A DNA stretch of 5,390 nt, from NCBI GenBank assembly GCA_029262715.1, contig JAJCYX010000155.1, positions 1 through 5,390 on the forward strand, given 5' to 3'. The DNA comes from Chloroflexota bacterium (lineage in GTDB: Bacteria > Chloroflexota > Dehalococcoidia > Lucifugimonadales > Lucifugimonadaceae). The position numbers were made by a program, and so were the translations under genes. The notes beneath the pieces are model-generated. The model was given only the letters and a program-made list of their open reading frames with translations, did not search any database and was not told where the DNA came from. This document shows positions 1-5,390 of this stretch, in pieces; the stretch's first letter is position 1, and every line of letters starts with the position of its first letter.

Positions 1-1
1 A

Positions 2-22
2 GGGAGGGAGTTAGAGGGTGGG
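2..22 (+). other. Canonical G-quadruplex-forming motif
   Basis: Four runs of exactly three G occur at 2-4, 6-8, 16-18 and 20-22, separated by loops of 1, 7 and 1 bases. This satisfies the standard G3+N1-7 pattern for intramolecular G-quadruplexes on the + strand. It directly abuts the left arm of the 19-bp inverted repeat (23-41), so it may be part of the same repeat element. The pattern is seen in the sequence. Folding in the cell is inference, and the single-base loops favour stability. The left edge may be cut by the window boundary. Confidence 0.5.
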
Positions 23-338
23 TGCAGCGTGCGGCGTTTTCCGGTGCGTCACAAGTTGCCGCAAGATGAAAAAATGGCTGTGCCACCTTCGTCCTGAGCG
101 GGTGCGAAGGACCCGGACGGCTTGCCGCGTTTTCAGTAGCGGGCAAACTCAAACCCAATTCTTGTCGTCACCGCGGCATACAGGCACCTACGCGCCCGTG
201 ATCCTGAATATATCGCGTAACCGTGCGACGCCAGATAACGCGGCACGCTGCTCATGCCCTCGTCCCGCTAGCGGGTACCCCGGGTCAGGATGACGGAGGA
301 GAAACGCGGCTGTGCCGCTGAAAACGCCGCACGCGGCA
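23..338. repeat. Inverted-repeat-bounded segment (19-bp arms), possible miniature element
   Basis: The left arm TGCAGCGTGCGGCGTTTTC (23-41) matches the reverse complement of 320-338 at 18 of 19 positions, including an unbroken 15-base match (27-41 with 320-334). A third related copy lies at 123-136 in the left-arm orientation and matches the reverse complement of 318-331 at 13 of 14 positions. The arms enclose 278 bases without a transposase. I see no convincing target-site duplication outside the arms. The structure could be a MITE-like non-autonomous element, a dispersed intergenic repeat or an arm pair made by local inversion. The right arm can also fold alone: TGCCGC (313-318) pairs with GCGGCA (333-338). 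Copy number elsewhere in the genome would decide the matter. Confidence 0.5.
84..300. repeat. Nested intergenic repeat with hairpin and palindrome (TCCTGA-type ends)
   Basis: The left end holds CCTTCG (86-91), which can pair with CGAAGG (105-110) around a 13-base loop containing TCCTGAGC. An alternative stem is GTCCT (91-95) with AGGAC (108-112). The right end holds TCAGGATGACGG (285-296), whose reverse complement begins CCGTCATCCTGA, so it resembles the left end in opposite orientation. A further ATCCTGA sits at 201-207. Beside the right end is the perfect 12-base palindrome CCCGCTAGCGGG (264-275), followed by the overlapping palindrome GGGTACCC (273-280). TCCTGAGC...GCGAAGGAC-type sequences are common dispersed intergenic repeats in several GC-rich bacterial groups. 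Assignment to such a family is inference. Confidence 0.45.
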
Positions 339-348
339 AACGCGGCTG
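302..348 (+). repeat. 11-bp direct repeat flanking the right inverted-repeat arm
   Basis: AAACGCGGCTG occurs at 302-312 and again, identically, at 338-348, 36 bases apart from start to start. The two copies bracket the right arm of the inverted repeat (320-338); the second copy overlaps the arm's last base. This could be a trace of a small duplication or insertion. In GC-rich sequence built from CGCGGC words it could also arise by chance, since CGCGGC itself occurs at 305-310, 332-337 and 341-346. Confidence 0.4.
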
Positions 349-381
349 GCTGCCCGATCCCCTGCTGTTCCCATCCTCAAC

Positions 382-387
382 TAGAAT
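382..387 (+). promoter_or_regulatory. Possible -10 box for tRNA-Arg
   Basis: TAGAAT resembles the sigma-70 -10 consensus TATAAT with one mismatch. It ends 10 bases before the first tRNA base, a plausible spacing for transcription starting just ahead of the mature 5' end. No good -35 hexamer is found 16-18 bases upstream (the sequence there is C-rich), so the call rests on one hexamer and its position. Confidence 0.3.
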
Positions 388-397
388 GTAGCCTTGT

Positions 398-472
398 GCC
401 CCCGTAGCTCAGTGGATAGAGCGCTGGCCTCCGAAGCCAGATGCGTGAGTTCGAGTCTCACCGGGGGTACCA
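398..472 (+). tRNA. tRNA-Arg, anticodon CCG
   Basis: The full cloverleaf can be read directly. The acceptor stem is GCCCCCG (398-404) with CGGGGGT (462-468), closed by a G-U first pair. The D stem is GCTC/GAGC (407-410, 419-422). The anticodon stem is CTGGC/GCCAG (424-428, 436-440) around the loop CTCCGAA. The anticodon CCG lies at 431-433 and reads the arginine codon CGG. The variable loop has four bases (441-444). The T stem is GTGAG/CTCAC (445-449, 457-461) with loop TTCGAGT. The discriminator is A469 and CCA is encoded at 470-472. Every stem pairs fully, so the gene looks functional. It sits 61 bases upstream of the AddB-type gene on the same strand. Confidence 0.97.
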
Positions 473-519
473 TCTCTTCCCATCTGCAACGCCAGATTCC
501 CCAGCCCGTCCAGTTCTCC

Positions 520-526
520 GAGGGTG
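520..526 (+). promoter_or_regulatory. Ribosome binding site of the AddB-type gene
   Basis: GAGGGTG is a Shine-Dalgarno-like sequence (GAGG core) ending 7 bases before the GTG at 534. Together with the in-frame TAA at 531-533, immediately before the GTG, it fixes the start: no upstream start in this frame is possible. The leader between the tRNA and this site contains only a weak hairpin (ATCTG 482-486 with CAGAT 493-497) without a T-tract. I therefore see no terminator, and read-through from the tRNA transcript is possible. Confidence 0.65.
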
Positions 527-533
527 CCAGTAA

Positions 534-3500
534 GTGACACAGCCCGCCGCCAGCCGAACGCTCCCGCTCGACGGTGAAAGGCTAGTCGGCAGACTGCGAG
601 AGATAATCGCCGGGGCAAAGTCAGGCAATCCTCTGCAGCGAGTGACCGTTGTCACGCCCAGCTACTACTCCAGCTTCTACCTGCGCAGATCACTTGCCGC
701 CAACGGCCTCATTAACGTCGAGTTCATGCGCATCGAAGACCTCGCCGATCATTTAGCGCAGAGCAGAAAAGACGCGCACGACGGACGCTCGTTAACCAGG
801 CTTGAAGGAACCGAGTTGGTGCGGCAGGCCGTGACCGAGTGCGTCGCATCTGGCGATCTCAGCGGCCCTCTATCCGAACTCACAGGCCAGCCGTCATTTC
901 TCGCAGCGCTGCAGCGAAGCCTCAGCGAGATCGAGGCCGAACAGGGCGACTCTCCCGTCTCCTTCGACCAGCTTTCGGAACCCGGCGAGGTGACGTTGGC
1001 TGTCGGCAATATATGGAACGTCTACCAACGACTGAAGCAAGAGCAGAACCTGTTCGACAGGACACAGGTCTCGGCATGGGCCGTCGAGACACTACAGTCG
1101 GGGGTACTCGAAACTCCAGAGGCACAACTTGCGATCGGCAAACTCGTCGTACTGGCGGTCGCAACGCCTGCCTCTCAGTACCTTGCTCTCTGGAAAACGC
1201 TCACTACTCAACAAGGCTCGGCGGTGCTTGTTGGGACGACCGGTGATGAGAGAAGCGACGCTCTACTATCGAACGCGCTCGACTTCACGTTCGAGACCAC
1301 AACACCCGACGAAATACCCGTGCCGGAAGCTGTTAGCGCACTGGACGCGAGGTCAGAGATCGCCGGGCTGGTCCAGCGAATCGCTGCCGAGGCCGCAACC
1401 GGCATCAGGTTCAACCGAATAGCAGTCCTCTACGGTAACCCATCGTATGCAAGCCGCATCCGTTCCGCCCTCGAACTCGCCAGGATCCCGGTCTCAGGCC
1501 CACCGCAGGAGCCGCTGATCGCGTCGTCGACCGGTCGATTCGTGAGCGGGATTCTCCAGATCGCCACCACCGATTTTGCCCGACAGAATGTTGGCGACTG
1601 GCTGGCAACATGTCCGGTGCAGCACCCAGTTTCTGGCCAGCCCGTCAGAGGAGTGGAATGGGACAGGATCAGCAAGACGGCCCGCGTCACAGGCGGCGTC
1701 GAAAGCTGGAAACATCAGTTGGGACACTTCGCAAGTTCGAGGCGTTTCAGGGCCGCGCAGATCGAGCGTCACGGTGATGACTCAGCATCAGACGAGAGCG
1801 AAACGCAGGCAGCAGAATCGCTGTCAAACGAAGCAAATCAGGCAACAGACCTTAGTGAACTCGTCGGTCTGCTGGCAGTGGACCTTGAGTCGCCGGGTGA
1901 GGCCGCTAGCTGGGGAGCGTGGGCAGACTGGCTCAGTCAAATAGTCGACCGCTATCTACATGCGCCGGAAAAATCGGCAACAACCGACTCAGCGGACCGC
2001 GTCCGCACACTTCTCACTCGCATCCGTGACCTCGACCACCTGGGCTCGTCGCAGCCCGACCTCAACCGCTTCACAGCTATCGTCATTCGTGAACTATCAG
2101 ACACACGCGCCGGAGCAAACAACCTCGGCAAAGGTGTGTTCGTCGCAAGCATCCAGGACGCAGTCGCTACCGACTTCAGCCACGTCCACGTAGTCGGCAT
2201 GACGGACGGCACCTTCCCATCGCCAGACACCGCCGATCCGCTGCTGCCGGACCATGTACGAAACGAGCTAAACAACCGGTTCGGAACAGCTCTGCGGTTG
2301 TCCGGCGTAAGAAAAGACCAACGACGCCGACAGTTCCTGACTGCGCTCATGAGCGGTGAAAACGCAACGCTCTACTGGTCTCGCTCAAGCGGTCCGGGGT
2401 CCGGCGAAGCAGGCCCGGCGCAGTGGCTAATCGAGCAGGTACGGAAACGCGAGGGAAACGAATCACTGCAGGCAGGCGATCTGCTGAAACAACCTGAAAA
2501 GATTTCTGGCGTTAGCATTGCCGAATACGCCCGTGGGAGCACATTTTCAGACAGCCACGAGTACGAAGTGGCGAGCGTACGACGGCATGTGGAACAGCAG
2601 CCAGCCGGAAACGCACACTGGCTTGAGAACGACCCGGACTCAGGCGTTCCAGCCGCGCTGTTGCTTGAGGGCGGACGCTACGGCAAATCGTTCACTGCAT
2701 GGTCCGGCGATCTTTCTTCGTCAGCCACAGCGGTTCCGGCCATTGGCAGCAAACCGCTATCGGAAAGCAGCGAAGTGCTATCGGCCAGCAGAATCGAATC
2801 GTTCGCAACTTGCCCGCTCCGCTACCTCTTCCGCTACGTGCTGAAGGTCGATCCCGGCGTGCGTGAGGACGACTCGTTCCACATGGCGCCGGACCGAAGG
2901 GGAACCTTCATCCACGCCGTGCTCGAGACGTACCTGAAACTCCGAATCGCAGATAATCGCCCGCAAGGCGGTGAGACGCTGGACAAGGCGATGAGCGAAG
3001 TTGTCGAGGACTGGCAGCGTAAAGAGCCGGGAGCATCCGGCCGAGTGTGGCAGCTTGAGACCACTGAGATTCGCAGGCAGCTACGACGATGGCTTGAAGC
3101 GGAGAAGACGCTTGAATCCGCAGGCTCCACGCCATCGGACGCAGAGCTGTCGTTTGGTCGTCGCAGCGCAACGCCGTCCGAGCAGCTTCTCCCACCATTC
3201 GAAATCACGCTCGAAGACTCCACCGTTCTGCAATTCGCCGGTGTGATCGATCGAGTCCAACGCCGTTCAGACGGCAGTTTCTACGTGCTCGACTACAAAA
3301 CCGGCGGCCCCGGCAGCTACACGAAGCTAAAGGAAGACCCGGTTGACCGTGGGCGTCATCTGCAACTCGCCCTCTACTCGAAAGCGGTCCAGCAGTTCAG
3401 GTCACCGGCAGGCGAAACCGACGCGGGCTACTGGTTCGTGGCGGATCGCAGACAGCGCATCATCCCCGGGCCGGATGAGTTCGACCCTGCCTTCGCCGAG

Positions 3501-3734
3501 AAACGCCTGCGAAACGTGCTGGAATCGCTCAAGGGCACAAGCGAAGATGGCCACTTCCCGCCTAACCCCGGTGGCCGAAGGCGTGACTCGTTCGAGAACT
3601 GCGGCTACTGCGAATTCAACCGCGTCTGCCCTGCCAACTCACGGCGTGAGCGGATGTTGCAGGCCCATTCCAACGACCCGCGGCTCGCACAGTACTTCGA
3701 CCTTGCACTTGGCGAAGAACGAGGTGCGGAATGA
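534..3734 (+). CDS. addB: AddB-type helicase-nuclease subunit with Fe-S PD-(D/E)XK nuclease domain
   Basis: This is the probable non-motor subunit of an AddAB-like complex that resects double-strand DNA ends for RecA loading in the cytoplasm. It has 1066 residues, close to usual AddB size. The N-terminal part (about 1-720) is helicase-like. A VTVVTPSYYSSFYLRR stretch near residue 40 fits the family start, but no Walker A GxxxxGK(S/T) is present, so it should not hydrolyse ATP. VGMTDGTFP (554-562) is the conserved AddB/RecC-type segment. An acidic, low-complexity linker lies near 413-435. The C-terminal nuclease (about 750-1045) has H794, D906 in GVIDRV, D920 and K922 in VLDYKTG, and Q944. C760 plus C1023-x2-C1026-x5-C1032 match the AddB iron-sulfur cluster. 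The GTG start is forced by the adjacent upstream stop. The gene overlaps the downstream helicase gene by four bases. Family assignment is firm; AddB versus an AdnA-like relative is less so. Confidence 0.88.
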   Translation: MTQPAASRTLPLDGERLVGRLREIIAGAKSGNPLQRVTVVTPSYYSSFYLRRSLAANGLINVEFMRIEDLADHLAQSRKDAHDGRSLTRLEGTELVRQAVTECVASGDLSGPLSELTGQPSFLAALQRSLSEIEAEQGDSPVSFDQLSEPGEVTLAVGNIWNVYQRLKQEQNLFDRTQVSAWAVETLQSGVLETPEAQLAIGKLVVLAVATPASQYLALWKTLTTQQGSAVLVGTTGDERSDALLSNALDFTFETTTPDEIPVPEAVSALDARSEIAGLVQRIAAEAATGIRFNRIAVLYGNPSYASRIRSALELARIPVSGPPQEPLIASSTGRFVSGILQIATTDFARQNVGDWLATCPVQHPVSGQPVRGVEWDRISKTARVTGGVESWKHQLGHFASSRRFRAAQIERHGDDSASDESETQAAESLSNEANQATDLSELVGLLAVDLESPGEAASWGAWADWLSQIVDRYLHAPEKSATTDSADRVRTLLTRIRDLDHLGSSQPDLNRFTAIVIRELSDTRAGANNLGKGVFVASIQDAVATDFSHVHVVGMTDGTFPSPDTADPLLPDHVRNELNNRFGTALRLSGVRKDQRRRQFLTALMSGENATLYWSRSSGPGSGEAGPAQWLIEQVRKREGNESLQAGDLLKQPEKISGVSIAEYARGSTFSDSHEYEVASVRRHVEQQPAGNAHWLENDPDSGVPAALLLEGGRYGKSFTAWSGDLSSSATAVPAIGSKPLSESSEVLSASRIESFATCPLRYLFRYVLKVDPGVREDDSFHMAPDRRGTFIHAVLETYLKLRIADNRPQGGETLDKAMSEVVEDWQRKEPGASGRVWQLETTEIRRQLRRWLEAEKTLESAGSTPSDAELSFGRRSATPSEQLLPPFEITLEDSTVLQFAGVIDRVQRRSDGSFYVLDYKTGGPGSYTKLKEDPVDRGRHLQLALYSKAVQQFRSPAGETDAGYWFVADRRQRIIPGPDEFDPAFAEKRLRNVLESLKGTSEDGHFPPNPGGRRRDSFENCGYCEFNRVCPANSRRERMLQAHSNDPRLAQYFDLALGEERGAE
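3721..3726 (+). promoter_or_regulatory. Ribosome binding site of the AddA-type gene, inside the upstream coding end
   Basis: GAGGTG lies within the last codons of the AddB-type gene and ends 4 bases before the ATG at 3731. Combined with the ATGA stop/start overlap (3731-3734), this points to translational coupling, which helps keep the two subunits in balance. Confidence 0.6.
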
Positions 3735-5390
3735 GCACTTCAACAAACGGTCGCTGGCCTGACGAGCTAACTCGCCAACAGGTCCGAAGTCGCCTTGAAG
3801 AAAACCTCTATCTCGAAGCGGGTGCAGGCACCGGCAAGACAAACGCGCTGGTGACACGGCTGATCGAGCTTCTTGTCACAAAGACCGCAGAGCCAGACCA
3901 GGTCGCGGCCATCACCTTCACCCGCGCCGCTGCGTTCGAGATGCGGTCTCGGCTAAGAGCGGCTCTTGAAACGCTAGCAGCCGAAGAGCAGGACCCGGTA
4001 AAGCAGGCGCACATCGCCACCGTGGCTGACGGCTTGGACGCGGTCGCCATCCAGACTATCCACTCATTCGCGCTCACCATGCTCAGGGAACAGCCGCTCG
4101 AGATCGGGCTTCCTCCCGTGATCGATCCGCTCGACGACATCCAGGCAGCGGTCGAGTTCGACAGCCGCTGGAGCGACTGGTTCACGGAGCGCATCGAATC
4201 GGACACGTACCTCGCTCCCGCGCTTGGCATCGCAAACCGCCTTGGCATTCGGAACCCGATCGACCTGTTGCGCCAGCTTGCGCACGACCTCGGTGAGCTG
4301 CATCAGCACCTTCAGCCGGGCATATTCGCGGTCGGCGTCAGGCAGCTACCGACAATCGCCACTTCGCGCCTCGCGGAAACGCTTGCGCACGCCAGGGAGA
4401 TCGTTGCCGCAGCGCCCGACCCCGACGACACAATGTGCCGCTTTGTGAACAACCAGGTCGAGCCTGAGATCCGGTCCATGCTCTCCCTGGCTGGTGACTC
4501 AGGTGATCTCCCTTCATCAGACTTCGCAGAGTGGCCGACATTGAAGCCCAAGAACAAAGGCTCGAAGGCGAAATGGGCGCGGGCAACGGGCGGTGAGGCT
4601 GCGCTGGAACGACTGCGCTCCATGCTCGAATCACTGCAATCTGAGATCGACGTCGCGCTTGCAGCGTTAAGGCGGGACACACTCGCAACACTGCTAACAG
4701 CCGCTTCCGACTTCGCACTCGACTACGCTCAGCATCGGCACAGAGAGGGCCGGCTCACATTCCACGATCAGATGGTGCTGGCAAACAGGTTGCTCCGCGG
4801 CAGCATCGACGCGAGGGAGCGCCTTCGCAACCGGTTCCAATTCATCCTCGTCGATGAGTTCCAGGACACCGATCCTGTGCAAATCGAGCTGCTGCGACTC
4901 CTTGCCGAGACAGACAGCGGGAAGCTTCGGCCAGGCAGTCTCTTCATCGTGGGAGACCCGAAACAGTCTATTTACCGGTTCCGGGGAGCCGATCCCGTTT
5001 CGTCCGGCAGCTTTTCAACACAGGTTGCGGCATCTGGCGACAACCTCCCGCTCAGCGAGAACCATCGCTCGCTGCCCGGCATCCTGAAGTGGGTCAACAC
5101 CGTTTTCTCCGGCTGGATGAAGGAGGGTGAGTCAGAGGGCCAGGCACGACACCGCGACCTGCACTGGACCGAAGAGCTACAGAAAGAAGAAGCAGAGCAC
5201 GTCGGTACGCCCGTCCACTGGTTTGGTGGCGAGCGAGATGCCAACGCGACCGGTGCTCGCCGCCTTGAGTTCGAGGAGATTTCGGCTATCGCAGTGGCTG
5301 CCGGCGAGGGTGCGTTCAAGGTCCGGGACGAAGATGGTGCGTGGCGAGACTCGACCTTTGCTGACGTTGCTATCTTGATGCGCCGCAGGA
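3731..5390 (+). CDS. addA: AddA/RecB-type UvrD superfamily 1 helicase, partial (3' end beyond the window)
   Basis: This is the ATP-driven motor partner of the preceding AddB-type protein; it should unwind DNA from double-strand ends. The first 553 codons are present and the frame is open to the window edge. Superfamily 1 motifs appear in order: motif I (Walker A) GAGTGKT at 31-37, K36; motif Ia ITFTRAAAFEM at 61-71; motif Ib TIHSF at 109-113; LTFHD near 342-346; motif II (Walker B) VDEFQDTD at 374-381, with D375 and E376; motif III VGDPKQSIYRFRGAD at 407-421; and motif IV NHRS at 444-447. About 230 residues between Ib and II hold the 1B insertion typical of UvrD-like enzymes. Motifs V and VI and any C-terminal nuclease lie downstream. 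The ATG overlaps the upstream stop as ATGA, so the two genes are co-translated. The family is clear; AddA, RecB-like or AdnB-like naming depends on the missing part. Confidence 0.88.
   Translation, partial: MSTSTNGRWPDELTRQQVRSRLEENLYLEAGAGTGKTNALVTRLIELLVTKTAEPDQVAAITFTRAAAFEMRSRLRAALETLAAEEQDPVKQAHIATVADGLDAVAIQTIHSFALTMLREQPLEIGLPPVIDPLDDIQAAVEFDSRWSDWFTERIESDTYLAPALGIANRLGIRNPIDLLRQLAHDLGELHQHLQPGIFAVGVRQLPTIATSRLAETLAHAREIVAAAPDPDDTMCRFVNNQVEPEIRSMLSLAGDSGDLPSSDFAEWPTLKPKNKGSKAKWARATGGEAALERLRSMLESLQSEIDVALAALRRDTLATLLTAASDFALDYAQHRHREGRLTFHDQMVLANRLLRGSIDARERLRNRFQFILVDEFQDTDPVQIELLRLLAETDSGKLRPGSLFIVGDPKQSIYRFRGADPVSSGSFSTQVAASGDNLPLSENHRSLPGILKWVNTVFSGWMKEGESEGQARHRDLHWTEELQKEEAEHVGTPVHWFGGERDANATGARRLEFEEISAIAVAAGEGAFKVRDEDGAWRDSTFADVAILMRRR

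Larger units (their letters stand above)
1..397. other. Non-coding, repeat-rich intergenic region upstream of tRNA-Arg
   Basis: No convincing gene is seen in this stretch on either strand. The longest open frame on the + strand (18-293) would encode a 91-residue peptide rich in Arg, Cys and Ser with no recognisable domain. Its C-terminal end is simply the translation of a palindromic repeat. What the region does hold is structure: a G-quadruplex motif at the left edge, a pair of long inverted repeats, nested hairpins and short direct repeats, all listed separately. The last ~40 bases before the tRNA lack these repeats and probably carry its promoter. The upstream gene lies outside the window, so it is unknown whether this is a convergent, divergent or tandem intergenic space. 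Confidence 0.7.

Noticed and set aside
18..293. 91-codon + strand ORF starting with ATG
   Set aside because: It runs through inverted repeats, a hairpin and a palindrome, has no upstream ribosome site or known domain, and has an Arg/Cys/Ser-rich composition typical of read-through of GC-rich repeats.
398..472. tRNA 3' end as an integration (att) site of a genomic island
   Set aside because: I noticed no second copy of the tRNA 3' end in the window and no integrase; the downstream genes are housekeeping recombination genes.
482..497. Hairpin ATCTG/CAGAT after the tRNA as a terminator
   Set aside because: The stem has only five pairs, is A/T-containing and is not followed by a T-tract, so it is too weak for an intrinsic terminator.
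409..655. Minus-strand ORFs overlapping the tRNA and the start of the AddB-type gene
   Set aside because: They are antisense to a clear tRNA. The GETRTHASGFGG-like peptide is a well-known artefact of translating the complement of a tRNA-Arg gene.
839..3246. Several ORFs of 60-135 codons in other frames inside the AddB-type gene
   Set aside because: They are shadow frames of a long gene with clear domain motifs, are Arg/Ser-rich and have no independent support.
3808..5319. Minus-strand and alternative-frame ORFs across the helicase gene
   Set aside because: The + strand frame from 3731 contains ordered superfamily 1 helicase motifs throughout, so overlapping frames are shadows.
534..5390. 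Two-gene nuclease/helicase pair as a novel defence system
   Set aside because: Domain order, ATGA coupling and Fe-S nuclease motifs fit the known AddAB/RecBCD-type repair enzyme family; no defence-associated neighbour is visible.

Overview
The window comes from a GC-rich bacterium (roughly 60% G+C by eye). It holds one tRNA gene and a two-gene recombination-repair operon, preceded by about 390 bases of non-coding, repeat-rich DNA. All supported genes are on the + strand. The gene content is chromosomal housekeeping, and I see no integrase, transposase, phage or CRISPR signature. Taxonomy cannot be fixed from this window. The short AddB-type protein without a P-loop, the Actinobacteria/Chloroflexota-style helicase motifs, and the CCTGAGC...GCGAAGGAC-type intergenic repeat would fit Chloroflexota (for example Dehalococcoidia/SAR202-like lineages). 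That is a low-confidence inference.

Region 1-397 has no convincing gene. It begins with a canonical G-quadruplex-forming motif (2-22), directly abutting the left arm of a 19-bp near-perfect inverted repeat (23-41 and 320-338). Nested inside are a second set of inversely oriented repeat ends (TCCTGA-type), a CCTTCG/CGAAGG hairpin and a perfect 12-bp palindrome. The whole looks like a mosaic intergenic repeat or a miniature non-autonomous element. A weak -10-like box (382-387) lies just before the tRNA.

Region 398-472 is a complete tRNA-Arg with anticodon CCG and an encoded CCA end. After only 61 bases, with no clear terminator, comes a 1066-codon gene (534-3734, GTG start). It encodes an AddB-type subunit: a helicase-like N-terminal part without a Walker A motif, and an intact C-terminal PD-(D/E)XK nuclease with the four cysteines of an AddB-type iron-sulfur cluster. 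Its stop overlaps the start of the next gene (ATGA, 3731-3734). That gene encodes an AddA/RecB-type UvrD superfamily 1 helicase and runs off the end of the window after 553 codons.

Together the two proteins should form an AddAB-like helicase-nuclease that processes double-strand breaks for RecA-dependent recombination. AddA-type motor motifs I, Ia, Ib, II, III and IV are visible. Whether this subunit also has its own C-terminal nuclease lies outside the window. The most notable observations are the unexplained repeat structure at 1-350 and the domain arrangement of the AddB-type protein. I did not find evidence for a wholly new system.
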